Both the position numbers and the translations under genes were made by a program. From Octadecabacter algicola (GTDB lineage Bacteria; Pseudomonadota; Alphaproteobacteria; Rhodobacterales; Rhodobacteraceae), in the NCBI RefSeq assembly GCF_021532625.1, contig NZ_JAKGAR010000003.1:1-64000 (forward strand): 64,000 nucleotides of DNA. The letters run 5' to 3'. The notes beneath the pieces were generated by a model. That model saw only the letters and a program-made list of their open reading frames with translations. It was not told the origin of the DNA and made no database searches. This document shows positions 1-9,472 of the stretch, piece after piece (the stretch's first letter is position 1; the number at the start of each line of letters is the position of its first letter).

Positions 1-86
1 ATGACCATGATGACCATGATGACCATGATGACCATGATGACCATGATGACCATGATGACCATGATGACCATGATGACCATGATGAC
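1..86 (+). repeat. 9-bp tandem repeat encoding a His/Asp zinc loop
   Basis: The unit GACCATGAT is repeated without a mismatch for at least nine copies from the window edge to base 86. In the znuA frame each unit reads Asp-His-Asp. The array may continue upstream of the window. Being a multiple of three, copy-number change would lengthen or shorten the metal-binding loop without a frameshift. Confidence 0.95.
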
Positions 87-623
87 GGGGAACATGACGA
101 ACACGCCCATGGCAAGCACGATCCGCATTCTTGGTTGTCCCCGCAAAACGCAATGACATGGATGAACGTGATTGCTGGCGAACTGTCCGCTGCAGATCCA
201 GAAAACGCTGGCGCGTATTTCGCGAACGCAGCTGCGGGTCGCGGTGAAATCGAGGCGGCGATGGCTGAAGCAAATGCCACACTAGACCCTGTTCGTGGCG
301 GCAATTTTGTCGTGTTCCACGATGCTTACCAGTACTTCGAAAACGATTTTGATTTTCCAGCGGCGGGCGCGATTTCCATCGGCGACGCGACTGATCCAAG
401 CCCCGCACGTATCGCGGAAATTCAGGCCCGCATTTCTGACGAAGGCATCGATTGCGTTTTTGCGGAACCTCAGTTCAACCCCGGCCTCATTGCAACGGTC
501 CTAAATGGCGTCGATGCAGAAACGGGTGTTCTTGACCCACTCGGGTCACACCTGGAAGCAGGCCCTGCGTTGTATCCGCAACTTATTCTAGACATGTCCA
601 CGGCTCTCGCTGAGTGCATGTAA
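3..623 (+). CDS. znuA: Zinc ABC transporter substrate-binding protein ZnuA, C-terminal part (5' end outside window)
   Basis: Periplasmic zinc-binding lipocalin-unrelated cluster A-I binding protein that delivers Zn(II) to ZnuBC. Reading from base 3 the frame is open and begins inside a His/Asp-rich loop (residues 1-28 are DHD repeats, followed by a GEHDEHAHGKH stretch). It then gives the DPHSW motif (about residues 40-44), FHDAYQYF (about 105-112) and LDPLGS (about 177-182), which carry the His, His and Asp zinc ligands of the ZnuA/TroA family. About 206 residues are visible; the N-terminal lobe and signal peptide lie upstream. An internal TTG at 135 could be mistaken for a start but lies inside the DPHSWL motif. 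The next gene is convergent. Confidence 0.93.
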   Translation, partial: DHDDHDDHDDHDDHDDHDDHDDHDDHDDGEHDEHAHGKHDPHSWLSPQNAMTWMNVIAGELSAADPENAGAYFANAAAGRGEIEAAMAEANATLDPVRGGNFVVFHDAYQYFENDFDFPAAGAISIGDATDPSPARIAEIQARISDEGIDCVFAEPQFNPGLIATVLNGVDAETGVLDPLGSHLEAGPALYPQLILDMSTALAECM

Positions 624-657
624 AGACATCGATCCCGTCGGGATTGGAATAAAAACA

Positions 658-682
658 GGTGGCGCGGGGTTATCGCGCCACC
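658..682 (-). terminator. Rho-independent terminator of the yghU-like gene
   Basis: A 9-bp perfect stem (GGTGGCGCG / CGCGCCACC) with a 7-nt loop lies between the convergent znuA and yghU stops. On the minus strand the stem is followed by TGTTTTTATT, so it fits termination of the minus-strand gene best, though the stem could serve both. Confidence 0.75.
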
Positions 683-694
683 AACATTTAAGTG

Positions 695-1531
695 TTAGCC
701 TTTTGGTACAGCGTCAAAATCTCTGGCGTCGTGGCGCTCACGGAGTTGTTCGCTGTCTTCGCCCCACGCCCGATTGACCATGCGGCCCCGCACGTAAGCA
801 GGCCGAGACATCACATCATCCGCCCAACGGTTCACGTTCTCATAGCTTTCAACATCCAAGAATTCGGCCGCGTCATAGACTGTACCTTTGACCAACGAAC
901 CGTACCAAGGGGCCGTTGCCATATCGGCAATCGTATATTCACTGCCCGCAATATAACGGTTCTCTTCGAGTTGTTGATCCAACACATCCAACTGACGCTT
1001 TGCTTCCATCGCGAAACGGTTGATCGGGTATTCGAATTTCTCCGGCGCATATTTGTAAAAATGGCCAAAGCCACCGCCAAGATACGGTGCCGACCCTTGA
1101 AGCCAAAACAGCCAATTCAAGGTTTCTGTGCGGCCTTCAATGTCACGTGGTAGGAACGCCCGAAACTTCTCGGCCAAATAAAGCAGGATCGCACCGCTTT
1201 CGAACACACGAACACCCGTGGATTTATCGAACAGCGCCGGGATTTTTGAATTCGGATTAAGATCCACGAACCCACTTGAGAATTGATCGCCTTCACCGAT
1301 GTCTATGTACCATGCGTCGTAATCGGCAGCGTAGCCTTTGGCCAACAGTTCTTCCAACATCACGGTAACTTTGACGCCGTTTGGCGTGGCCATGGAGTGC
1401 AATTGCAGGGGATGTTTGCCGCTTGGTAGGTCCTTGTCATGGGTTGGGCCCGCCGTTGGGCGGTTGGTGCTGGCGAATTGCCCGCCATTCTCAGAATCCC
1501 AAGTCCAGACTTTCGGGGGCGTATAGGTCAT
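695..1531 (-). CDS. yghU: YghU-type glutathione S-transferase family protein
   Basis: Glutathione-dependent disulfide-bond oxidoreductase of the Nu-class GST family, cytoplasmic. The protein (278 aa) begins TYTPPKVWTWDSENGG and carries the YghU signatures NPNSKIPAL, VFESGAILLYLAEKF (thioredoxin-like N-domain), LFWLQGSAPYLGGGFGHFYKYAP and, near the end, ERHDARDF, in the same order as E. coli YghU. The ATG at 1531 is chosen over the upstream in-frame codon because the homologous N-terminus starts there and an AAGGA sits at a suitable distance. It stands alone between znuA (convergent) and the antiporter operon. Confidence 0.9.
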   Translation of the reverse strand: MTYTPPKVWTWDSENGGQFASTNRPTAGPTHDKDLPSGKHPLQLHSMATPNGVKVTVMLEELLAKGYAADYDAWYIDIGEGDQFSSGFVDLNPNSKIPALFDKSTGVRVFESGAILLYLAEKFRAFLPRDIEGRTETLNWLFWLQGSAPYLGGGFGHFYKYAPEKFEYPINRFAMEAKRQLDVLDQQLEENRYIAGSEYTIADMATAPWYGSLVKGTVYDAAEFLDVESYENVNRWADDVMSRPAYVRGRMVNRAWGEDSEQLRERHDARDFDAVPKG

Positions 1532-1654
1532 GTGCGCGTCCTTGAATGTGTGCGGCCAAGCTACGAGTCTTGGCGGGAGGTGCAATGGGGGAGCCAGCTT
1601 TTTGCACGAAAACGTGTGTTCGTATTAATATTCTAACCGAGATGATCACAAATT

Positions 1655-2032
1655 CTACTGGATCAGGTCGCCGTTCTCATCACGTTCTACAAGCGTCGAC
1701 CAAACCTCAGCCTCAGGGACTTCGGGCGGGGTCTCGCAAGTTCTACGATGAATATTCACTTTGCTCATGAAGTTGGCCGAGATTGGCGCCGTCACAAACA
1801 GAAAGGCCATAATCAAAAGCTCATGAACCGAACCGTCGTGAAATACCCACGAATTCGTAACGGACGCTAAGAGCAAAGCACCAATTCCCATGGTGCCGAC
1901 TTTGGTTGGCGCGTGAAGGCGGGTCATGGGATCGGGAAGCTTCACAAGACCGATTGCGCCGACCAACATGAAAAACGCCCCGATCAACAGGAAGAGTGCA
2001 ACGGCGTAGGTTCCGATAACTTGCATTGTCAT
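1655..2032 (-). CDS. mnhG: Monovalent cation/H+ antiporter subunit G
   Basis: Small membrane subunit (125 aa) of the Mrp/Mnh/Pha-type Na+(K+)/H+ antiporter. Three hydrophobic segments are visible, with the family motif GLVKLPDPMTRLHAPTK between the first and second. The tail after about residue 100 is hydrophilic and acidic. It is the last gene of the operon and overlaps mnhF by 4 bp, so translation is likely coupled. The antiporter uses the proton gradient to expel Na+ or K+, useful in seawater. Confidence 0.93.
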   Translation of the reverse strand: MTMQVIGTYAVALFLLIGAFFMLVGAIGLVKLPDPMTRLHAPTKVGTMGIGALLLASVTNSWVFHDGSVHELLIMAFLFVTAPISANFMSKVNIHRRTCETPPEVPEAEVWSTLVERDENGDLIQ

Positions 2033-2316
2033 TCGATGATGTCCCCCCGTAACACAAAGCGCGCATAGGCCACGGTTGATACAAAACCAAGCATTGCAAT
2101 AATCAAAGCGGCTTCGAAATACAGGCGTGTCCCTTGGGACATGCCAACCAGCACGATTAGACCAATTGCATTCACGACCATAGTATCAAGGGCAAGAATG
2201 CGATCCCCGGTATTTGGCCCAATCACCAAACGAACCAGCGCAAGCAATTGCGAAATCGCGACTGCTGCAAAGGCCAATGTCATAGCCCAACTTAGAAATT
2301 CGGAAGCAAGCATCAT
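2029..2316 (-). CDS. mnhF: Monovalent cation/H+ antiporter subunit F
   Basis: Membrane subunit of the Mrp/Mnh antiporter (95 aa) with three predicted transmembrane helices and the MnhF/PhaF signature GPNTGDRILALDTM (about residues 35-48). It overlaps mnhE upstream and mnhG downstream by 4 bp each (ATGA-type), showing tight coupling. The ATG at 2316 or at 2313 could serve as start. Confidence 0.93.
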   Translation of the reverse strand: MMLASEFLSWAMTLAFAAVAISQLLALVRLVIGPNTGDRILALDTMVVNAIGLIVLVGMSQGTRLYFEAALIIAMLGFVSTVAYARFVLRGDIIE

Positions 2317-2816
2317 ACGAAAATCTCCTTTAGTCGGGCTTCGTAGCGTGACTTGATGTCATCGCGAACAGCATCGGGATCAGGTGCATCCAGTGCGTGC
2401 ACCAGTAGGTAGTGACCAGTATTAGAAATATCGGCAGAGACGGTCCCAGGGGTCAAAGTAATCGTACCAGCCAAGACGGTAATCGCTTCGGGTTGGCGTA
2501 GGTCCAACGGAACGACGACCCAAGCGGGCCGTAGATTGCGGTTGCGCCGCGTGAGAACGATCCATGCCACCTGAACGTTTGCCACCATGATATCCCACAA
2601 CACCAGCAAGACATAAGGGATCATTCGCCCCATGCGGAAACTACGAGGCCGATCAGGCCACCAAGCAGCAAAGGCGCGCGGGATGATAATCCCAAGGATC
2701 AGCCCGAACACAGCCATGCCGTAGCTGAAATCGTTTTGTAGGATCAACCAAACCACAGCCAAAAGCAAAGTCATCAGCGGGTGCGGGAACAACCAATTAA
2801 ATACGGAACGCATCAT
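2313..2816 (-). CDS. mnhE: Monovalent cation/H+ antiporter subunit E
   Basis: Membrane subunit (167 aa) of the Mrp/Mnh antiporter. Two or three N-terminal hydrophobic helices are followed by a soluble C-terminal part containing the family feature ITVLAGTITLTPGTVSADI and HALD. Starts 1 bp after the mnhD stop and overlaps mnhF by 4 bp. Confidence 0.92.
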   Translation of the reverse strand: MMRSVFNWLFPHPLMTLLLAVVWLILQNDFSYGMAVFGLILGIIIPRAFAAWWPDRPRSFRMGRMIPYVLLVLWDIMVANVQVAWIVLTRRNRNLRPAWVVVPLDLRQPEAITVLAGTITLTPGTVSADISNTGHYLLVHALDAPDPDAVRDDIKSRYEARLKEIFV

Positions 2817-2817
2817 G

Positions 2818-4365
2818 TCAGTGATCCTCCGACGCGTCAGGCGTGCTTAGTTTACCCTCGGTTTCAAGTACGATCGAGATGTAGGGTTCGGGTTCAAACA
2901 ATTGAGCGGCAGTAGCCGTCATAAAGGACTGCGCATAGCCGCCCAGTACTGAATGGGCCACGAGAAGCGCCAGCAACCCGCCAACAGCCACATAGGCCAA
3001 TGGGTTGGCGGATGACGTCGGCTCAGCTTGTTCGTCCATAGTGACGCCTTTGGCTTTCCAGAACACAACACTGCCCGCACGGGAAAACCCGACAATCGCG
3101 ATCAAGCTGGAACAAAGGATAACAGCCCAGATGGTTACATTCATTGTGTGGTCTCTTGCTGCATCAAGGATCAACAGCTTGCCTAAGAAACCAGACAGCG
3201 GCGGCAAACCTGTCATCGCAATCGCCGCCGCAAAGAACAGCGCCGAGGTCAGCGCAGCACCTGCCACCGGCGGAAGTGCAGTTAAGTTTAGGGATGCACG
3301 GTTGGATTTCACGAGGTCCACAATCAGGAACAGGGCCGCGCCCGCCAGCGTCGAATGCACGATGTAGTACAACGCGGCAGCGATACCTTCCGGTGTCATC
3401 AATGATATAGCGACCATCACCATCCCCATGGATCCGATCACGGCAAAGGCAACCAGACGGTCCAGCTTCTTGGCTGCTAGAACTCCGATCATACCCAGCG
3501 CAACAGTTAAGAGCGCCGCCGGAAGCAACCAAACATCATAAAGACCTGCTGTCGTTTCTAAGTCCGGTGGGAAGATCAATGTGTAGACACGGATCATCGC
3601 ATAGGCGCCGACCTTGGTCATGATCGCAAACAGCGCCGCTACAGGGCCTGGTGCTTCTGCGTAGCTGGACGGCAGCCAGAAATGCAGCGGGACAAGCGCA
3701 GCTTTGACGGCGAAAACCAGCAGCAACAGTACAGCCGCCACTCGAATACCGACCGTCGCGTCCGCACCGATCATATCAGCCCGAACGGCAAGGTCCGCCA
3801 TATTGAGCGTGCCAGTCTCGGCATAGAGCGACCCGAGCGCGAACAAGAACAGCGTCGATGCTAGAAGGTTGTAAAGAACGTATTGGACACCTGCGCGCAG
3901 GCGATCATTGCCGCCCGCATGGATCATCAGACCGTAGGACGCGATCAGCATCACCTCGAAGAAGACGAACAGGTTAAACAAATCGCCCGTCAGGAAAGCG
4001 CCCATGATCCCCATCAATTGGAACTGGAACAGCGCGTGGAAATGCCAGCCGCGATCATCCCAACCGGATCCAATCGCATAAAGCAGCACAAAGAGAGCCA
4101 GAACCGCCGTGAGCAGGACCATAAGGACCGACAGGCGATCCCCCACCAGCACAATGCCAAAGGGAGCAGCCCAATCGCCTAGTTGATACAACAGGATCGT
4201 GCCATCAGATACAGTCACAAACAACGAGGCCGCGATGGCAATAAGCGCCACGACACCGGCCAGTGAAAACACCCGCTGGATACCAATATGATACCGTGCC
4301 GCCAGCACGATAAACGGCGCCAACATGGCCGGAAGAACAACAGGGGCAATGATCCAATGGGTCAT
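2818..4365 (-). CDS. mnhD: Monovalent cation/H+ antiporter subunit D (NuoN/M-like)
   Basis: Polytopic membrane protein (515 aa) of the proton-translocating Nuo/Mrp family (Proton_antipo_M). Visible hallmarks are GDLFNLFVFFEVMLIASYGLM, the conserved Lys segment FAVKAALVPLHFWLPSSYAEAPGPVAA and the lower-half HSTLAGAALF and GFLGKL motifs, typical of MnhD/PhaD. It overlaps mnhC by 4 bp and is followed 1 bp later by mnhE. Confidence 0.94.
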   Translation of the reverse strand: MTHWIIAPVVLPAMLAPFIVLAARYHIGIQRVFSLAGVVALIAIAASLFVTVSDGTILLYQLGDWAAPFGIVLVGDRLSVLMVLLTAVLALFVLLYAIGSGWDDRGWHFHALFQFQLMGIMGAFLTGDLFNLFVFFEVMLIASYGLMIHAGGNDRLRAGVQYVLYNLLASTLFLFALGSLYAETGTLNMADLAVRADMIGADATVGIRVAAVLLLLVFAVKAALVPLHFWLPSSYAEAPGPVAALFAIMTKVGAYAMIRVYTLIFPPDLETTAGLYDVWLLPAALLTVALGMIGVLAAKKLDRLVAFAVIGSMGMVMVAISLMTPEGIAAALYYIVHSTLAGAALFLIVDLVKSNRASLNLTALPPVAGAALTSALFFAAAIAMTGLPPLSGFLGKLLILDAARDHTMNVTIWAVILCSSLIAIVGFSRAGSVVFWKAKGVTMDEQAEPTSSANPLAYVAVGGLLALLVAHSVLGGYAQSFMTATAAQLFEPEPYISIVLETEGKLSTPDASEDH

Positions 4366-4709
4366 GCTTCGCCCTCCTGATCTGTCTCGGTGGGGTCATC
4401 TACGCTATCGTTATTTGTCCCCAGATAAGCGCCCAAGGAAATCATCACGACAACGGCTGTCATCCCAAATGAAATCACGATGGCTGTCAGAACAAGCGCT
4501 TGCGGAACTGGGTCGGCGTAGACATCAACACCATCGCGCAAGATCGGTGCTGATCCGATGGTCAAACGACCGGACGCGAACAAAAAGACGTTCACGGCAT
4601 AGGTCAGTAGCGAAATACCCATAATGACTGGGAAGGTCCGCAATCGCATGACCAAATACATGCCGGCGGCGGTCAGAATCCCCACAGCTGAGGCAACAAG
4701 GACTTCCAT
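4362..4709 (-). CDS. mnhC: Monovalent cation/H+ antiporter subunit C (NuoK-like)
   Basis: NuoK-like subunit (115 aa) with three transmembrane helices and the MnhC features MGISLLTYAVNVFLFASGRL and DPVPQALVLTAIVI. The start at 4709 (MEVLVASAVG) is preferred over an in-frame upstream codon that would lie inside the end of mnhAB, because homologues begin at this point. It starts 1 bp after the mnhAB stop. Confidence 0.92.
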   Translation of the reverse strand: MEVLVASAVGILTAAGMYLVMRLRTFPVIMGISLLTYAVNVFLFASGRLTIGSAPILRDGVDVYADPVPQALVLTAIVISFGMTAVVVMISLGAYLGTNNDSVDDPTETDQEGEA

Positions 4710-4710
4710 G

Positions 4711-7593
4711 TTACACGCCCTCCTGAGCAGAAGGTTCAAGATCAGTTATGATCGACTTTGACGGATCAACGTCCATTGGTTCGTCGCTGTCTTTGACATG
4801 GGCCCGTCGCGCAAGGCGCGAGAAGCTTTCGAGCGACAACATCACAGCACCTGAGACAGCCAGGAACACGCCAAGGTCAAACAATGCCGCGGTGGCCAAT
4901 TCGAACTTTTCAAATGGCGGAATGCGCACGTAAGTAAAATCAGACGTCAGGAATGGCTTCCCAAAGAACCATGCACCGATACCCGTCAGGCCAGCCACAA
5001 GGACACCAGCCCCGATTACACCGTGATACGGCCAGCGCACGCGGTCTTGGGCCCAGCCAAACCCGCTTGCCATGTATTGCATGATTATACCGATCGACAC
5101 GATCAGGCCTGCGATAAACCCGCCACCTGGTTCGTTGTGGCCGCGCAGGAAGACGTAGAAACCAACCAGCAGCACGACCGGGAAAATGACTCGTGTCAGA
5201 ATAACCATCATCATTGGATGTTGGGTGCCTGACAAAGGCTTATCTGGTTTGCGATTTAGCAGGCGCGCGCGCACCGGGCCGTTCAGCAATGCCTCAGTAA
5301 GCGCGTAGATCAAAAGCGCCGCGATCCCGAGTACGATGATTTCGCCAAAGGTATCAAAGCCACGGAAATCAACGAGGATCACGTTGACCACATTGGTCCC
5401 GCCGCCGCCCTTATACGAATTGGCGAGATGGAACTCGGAAATCGGCGCCGCGACCGCATCGCGCAGCAGGTAATGATACGTCAGAGCCATTGTCGAAAGT
5501 CCGGCAGCCCCCGCAACGACGACATCACGACCGCGTCGAAGGAACGAGGATTCAATTGGCGTTTGATTGGGCAAAAAGTTGAGCGCCAAGAGCAACAGGA
5601 TGATGGTGACAACTTCAACAGTGATTTGCGTCATCGCCAGATCAGGTGCGCTAAGAAAGATGAATGCGATAGAAACCATCAGACCGACAATACCGATCAA
5701 GATCAAAGCCAACAGGCGGTTATGGTGCATTGCGGCCAATCCAATGGTTGCCGCAACAAGCATAATCCAGCACGCAATTTCAACCCAACCTACGGGCTGG
5801 ACCGCTCGTGTAACTTCGCCCAACACACCTGTCGCCCACGCGTGATATCCAGCCGCAACAACCGCAACGCCAAAGATCATCGAATAGCGCGTGAAGGCGC
5901 CGTTGTGCAGCGGGTGAATGATCATCTTCGCGTACATCACAAACGCCCCGATGATTTCATCAAAGATCGCCTTCGCTTCTGGCCGTGGCGTGGCTTCCCA
6001 TAGGCGCGACAGTGGTTTGAACATCGCCAATACAATCAAGCCACCAACAACAGCAACGATCGACATATACAGCGGCGTGACAAAGCCGTGCCAGATTTTG
6101 ATGTGGGCCTCCGGGACTTCTGCCGTGCTGCCTAAAACTGCAGCCGTCACGATTTTCACGAAGTCTTCGACCAAGAAAGGTGCCACACCGATAACCACAA
6201 CCAACACCACAAGGATCGCAGGTGGCAACCACAGGCCTGCACCGGGATCATGGGGTTTAGCGGGATAGCTTTCAGGGTCACGTTTCTTACCAAGGAACGT
6301 GTGGCCGATCAGACGGAAACAATAGGCCGCAGAAAAAAGCGATCCAAACGTTGCCAAAGCAGGCACAAGCCATTCAGGACCAAACAGGTAAGTGTGCTCC
6401 ATCTCTTCGAGCATCATTTCCTTGGACAAGAAGCCGTTCAGGAACGGGATACCCGCCATAGACAACGCGGCAAGAGTCGCGATGACAAAAGTGATCGGCA
6501 TCAGATGACGCAGGCCCCCAAGGATACGGATGTCACGGGTTTTGGTTTCATGATCGATGATGCCTGCGGACATGAACAACGCCGCCTTAAACGTCGCGTG
6601 GTTCAGAATATGGAACATCGCGGCGAAGGCACCAAACGCGGTGCCCGTGCCCAGCAACATCGTAATCAGGCCAAGGTGGGACACGGTTGAAAACGCAAGC
6701 AGCGCTTTCAGGTCATGCTTGAACAGCGCAATCACAGCGCCAAGGATCATCGTGATAAGGCCCGCCGTAGTCACGATATAGAACCATTCAGGCGAACCTG
6801 ACAGCACCGGCCAAGTCCGCGCCATCAGGAAAATACCCGCTTTGACCATCGTCGCCGAATGCAGATAGGCCGATACTGGCGTCGGTGCCGCCATGGCGTG
6901 GGGCAGCCAAAAATGGAACGGGAATTGCGCCGACTTGGTGAAAGCCCCTGTCAGGATCAACAACAATGCAGGTACATACATCGGGTCAGCTTGGATCAAA
7001 TCACGATGCTGCAGGATAACGCTCAGGTCATAAGACCCGACGATATTGCCCAAGATCAGCATACCACCGATCATCGCAAGGCCACCCATGCCCGTCACAG
7101 TCAAGGCCATGCGCGCGCCTTGGCGACCTGCCTCGAGGTGTTTCCAATAGCCGATCAGCAGGAAAGACGACAGTGACGTAAGTTCCCAGAAGATCAGCAA
7201 AAGCAGGATGTTATCAGACAAAACAATGCCGACCATCGCACCTTGGAACAACAACAGGTAGGTAAAGAACTCACCCATATTGTCTTCACGGGCCAGATAA
7301 AACCGGGCGTAGGCGATAATCAGAAGGCCGATCCCGAGGATCAAAAGTGCAAAGAAGAACCCAAGCCCGTCCAGCATCAACGTAACATTCAGCCCAAGTT
7401 CAGGGAACCAATTGAACCCCGTCTGCACGAGTTCCCCCGCCAAAACGGCAGGAAGGTTTGTCAAAAGGCCAATGAAAGCAGCAAGCGTCACAGTGAACGT
7501 CACTCCGCCCACGGCCTGACGACCGGCTGAGTTCATCACACCTGGTAACAACGCACCGAGGAATGGCAAAGCAACGATAAGGAAAAGGGACAC
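4711..7593 (-). CDS. mnhAB: Fused monovalent cation/H+ antiporter subunits A and B
   Basis: Largest antiporter subunit (960 aa). The N-terminal two thirds are NuoL-like: LIFWELTSLSSFLLIGYWKH, TKSAQFPFHFWLPHAMAAPTPVSAYLHSATMVKAG and LNHATFKAALFMSAG are visible. This is followed by an MbhD/MnhA tail (FIFLSAPDLAMTQITVEVV). The last about 165 residues are an MnhB domain (RVIFPVVLLVGFYVFLRGHNEPGGGFIAGL), so A and B are one polypeptide, as in rhizobial PhaAB. Start is GTG at 7593 behind an AGGAG. It leads the operon mnhAB-C-D-E-F-G. Confidence 0.94.
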   Translation of the reverse strand: MSLFLIVALPFLGALLPGVMNSAGRQAVGGVTFTVTLAAFIGLLTNLPAVLAGELVQTGFNWFPELGLNVTLMLDGLGFFFALLILGIGLLIIAYARFYLAREDNMGEFFTYLLLFQGAMVGIVLSDNILLLLIFWELTSLSSFLLIGYWKHLEAGRQGARMALTVTGMGGLAMIGGMLILGNIVGSYDLSVILQHRDLIQADPMYVPALLLILTGAFTKSAQFPFHFWLPHAMAAPTPVSAYLHSATMVKAGIFLMARTWPVLSGSPEWFYIVTTAGLITMILGAVIALFKHDLKALLAFSTVSHLGLITMLLGTGTAFGAFAAMFHILNHATFKAALFMSAGIIDHETKTRDIRILGGLRHLMPITFVIATLAALSMAGIPFLNGFLSKEMMLEEMEHTYLFGPEWLVPALATFGSLFSAAYCFRLIGHTFLGKKRDPESYPAKPHDPGAGLWLPPAILVVLVVVIGVAPFLVEDFVKIVTAAVLGSTAEVPEAHIKIWHGFVTPLYMSIVAVVGGLIVLAMFKPLSRLWEATPRPEAKAIFDEIIGAFVMYAKMIIHPLHNGAFTRYSMIFGVAVVAAGYHAWATGVLGEVTRAVQPVGWVEIACWIMLVAATIGLAAMHHNRLLALILIGIVGLMVSIAFIFLSAPDLAMTQITVEVVTIILLLLALNFLPNQTPIESSFLRRGRDVVVAGAAGLSTMALTYHYLLRDAVAAPISEFHLANSYKGGGGTNVVNVILVDFRGFDTFGEIIVLGIAALLIYALTEALLNGPVRARLLNRKPDKPLSGTQHPMMMVILTRVIFPVVLLVGFYVFLRGHNEPGGGFIAGLIVSIGIIMQYMASGFGWAQDRVRWPYHGVIGAGVLVAGLTGIGAWFFGKPFLTSDFTYVRIPPFEKFELATAALFDLGVFLAVSGAVMLSLESFSRLARRAHVKDSDEPMDVDPSKSIITDLEPSAQEGV

Positions 7594-7732
7594 GTGAGCT
7601 CCTGATCTGGGGACCGTAAAGTTTGGCCTTTTTGGGTCAGATTAAGGCGATCCTCAAGCGAAACCGGAAGTTTTCTAGAAAAATCCAACCAGAAACAGTC
7701 AATTTTTCGTCAAACCCTCCGGCGAACCTGCC

Positions 7733-8374
7733 CTAAGCCTTCAGACCATAGCCCGAGAACGCCTCTAAGGTCTCTGCGATATCCAGTTCTGTAAGCAAGA
7801 CAGGGGAGCCGTTCTGTTCGGCCAGCAGGAGCACTTGAGCAAGGGTTTCGAGTTCTTGCATCCGCCACAGGGCTTTGTCCAATGTAACTCCAAGCGTCAG
7901 TGCGCCGTGATTTGCCATCAGGCAGCCGTCACGGGACTGAACAGCATTCGCGACCATATTGGACAAATCAGCCGTGCCAAAGCGCGCATAGCCCGTGCAA
8001 GGGACATCGGCCCCGCCAAAGGCCGCGATCATATAATGAACGGGCGGAATGGCGCGCCGCTGGATGGCAACCGCCGTGGCGTGGGCTGGATGGGCGTGAA
8101 CGACGGCGTTGGAATCTGGGCGGGCATTTAGGGCGGCTTGGTGGAATTGCCATTCGGTCGACGGGTTTTGATCTGGGGTGGGATCACCTTTTAGCGGCAG
8201 CTTGCAGATCATATTTGGCGTCATGTCCGCATAGGGGACGGCACTTGGGGTGATCAGCATTCCATCCCCCACCCGCACAGAGATGTTCCCCGACGTGCCT
8301 TGGTTCAGGCCGCTGCTTTGCATCCAAAGGCAGCCGTCAATGATAGATTGGCGAAGCGCGGTGCTGTCTTGCAT
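7733..8374 (-). CDS. Class II aldolase/adducin family protein, probable DHAP-shunt aldolase
   Basis: Cytoplasmic metal-dependent aldolase (213 aa). Fuculose-aldolase features are present: GTSGNISVR near residue 26, catalytic Glu in STEW (about 74), zinc ligands HAH (about 93 and 95) and His in NHGALTLG (about 156). It follows mtnA by 3 bp, so I infer it cleaves 5-methylthioribulose-1-phosphate (or the 5-deoxy analogue) to DHAP and an aldehyde, the DHAP shunt known from Rhodospirillum rubrum. The other possibility, MtnB dehydratase, is less likely because no mtnC/D genes are nearby. No transferase or phosphorylase of the pathway is in the window. Confidence 0.8.
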   Translation of the reverse strand: MQDSTALRQSIIDGCLWMQSSGLNQGTSGNISVRVGDGMLITPSAVPYADMTPNMICKLPLKGDPTPDQNPSTEWQFHQAALNARPDSNAVVHAHPAHATAVAIQRRAIPPVHYMIAAFGGADVPCTGYARFGTADLSNMVANAVQSRDGCLMANHGALTLGVTLDKALWRMQELETLAQVLLLAEQNGSPVLLTELDIAETLEAFSGYGLKA

Positions 8375-8377
8375 GAT

Positions 8378-9472
8378 CTATCCCGCGAGATCTGGGAACA
8401 TGGACGTCAGCCCGTCTTCCGACGCAGGCGCAATGCCGCGTTCGGTGATGAGTCCGCTCACAAGTCGTGCAGGCGTGACATCAAACGCCGGGTTGCCGCC
8501 GGTTGTTCCATCGGGGGTAACTTGCACGTCGCTGATTTCACCTGTGTCGCTGCGACCCATAATATGTGTGATTTCGCGGGATCCGCGATCCTCGATAGGG
8601 ATGTCAGCCACTCCATCGGACACAGTCCAGTCAATCGTTGGGGACGGCAGGGCAACATAGAACGGCACGCCATTGTCATGAGCGGCTAGCGCCTTGAGGT
8701 AGGTTCCAATTTTATTGCACACGTCCCCTGCCCGCGTCGTGCGGTCGGTTCCGGTAATCACAAGGTCCACCTGCCCATGCTGCATCAGATGCCCACCGGC
8801 ATTGTCAGTGATGTAAGTGTGCGGGATTCCGTGGCTGCCCAGTTCCCAAGATGTCAAAGCACCCTGATTTCGCGGTCGTGTTTCATCGACCCAGATATGC
8901 AACGGAATGCCCGCATCATGAGCGTGATACATTGGGCTTGTCGCAGTTCCCCAATCTACAGTGGCGATCCAGCCTGCATTGCAATGGGTGAGAATACGAA
9001 CCGGTTCACCTGCGGGTTTCTTGGCGGCGATATCTTTGATCAGCTTGAGACCGTTCAATCCGATATTGCGGTTGATCTCGACATCCTCATCCGCAATCAC
9101 ATGCGCGAGGGATAGGGCAGCGGCGGCGCGATCGACCTCTGACAAAGGCGCAAGTGCGGCACGGCATCGGTTTAGTGCCCAACGCAGGTTGATCGCCGTG
9201 GGGCGCGTTGCGTGCAACACGTCCCATGCAGTGTCCATATGCGCGTTACTTGGGTCCAATTTCATTGCCAGCGCCATGCCATAAGCCGCCGTCGCCCCAA
9301 TCAATGGCGCCCCGCGCACCCGCATCTGCACGATCGCATCAACGAAATCCTGAATCGTCGTGACCGATTGCACACGGAAGTCATGCGGCAACCAGCGTTG
9401 GTCGATGATTTGCAACTCACCCTTATCCCCATCCCACCAAAGCGAGCGATAGGGCGTACCGTTCACTTTCAT
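8378..9472 (-). CDS. mtnA: S-methyl-5-thioribose-1-phosphate isomerase
   Basis: Isomerises 5-methylthioribose-1-phosphate to 5-methylthioribulose-1-phosphate in methylthioadenosine salvage (364 aa, normal length). Visible motifs: [15 protein letters not shown] (about 51-65), the catalytic Cys in THCNAG (about 164), and the catalytic Asp in [20 protein letters not shown] (about 243). The family usually has GAD where this has GTD. The start overlaps the DUF1330 stop by one base (TGATG), and the aldolase follows after 3 bp, so the three genes form one operon. Confidence 0.94.
   Translation of the reverse strand: MKVNGTPYRSLWWDGDKGELQIIDQRWLPHDFRVQSVTTIQDFVDAIVQMRVRGAPLIGATAAYGMALAMKLDPSNAHMDTAWDVLHATRPTAINLRWALNRCRAALAPLSEVDRAAAALSLAHVIADEDVEINRNIGLNGLKLIKDIAAKKPAGEPVRILTHCNAGWIATVDWGTATSPMYHAHDAGIPLHIWVDETRPRNQGALTSWELGSHGIPHTYITDNAGGHLMQHGQVDLVITGTDRTTRAGDVCNKIGTYLKALAAHDNGVPFYVALPSPTIDWTVSDGVADIPIEDRGSREITHIMGRSDTGEISDVQVTPDGTTGGNPAFDVTPARLVSGLITERGIAPASEDGLTSMFPDLAG

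Noticed and set aside
1-86. Start of the window as a CRISPR or noncoding satellite
   Set aside because: The repeats are contiguous with no spacers and are in the znuA reading frame.
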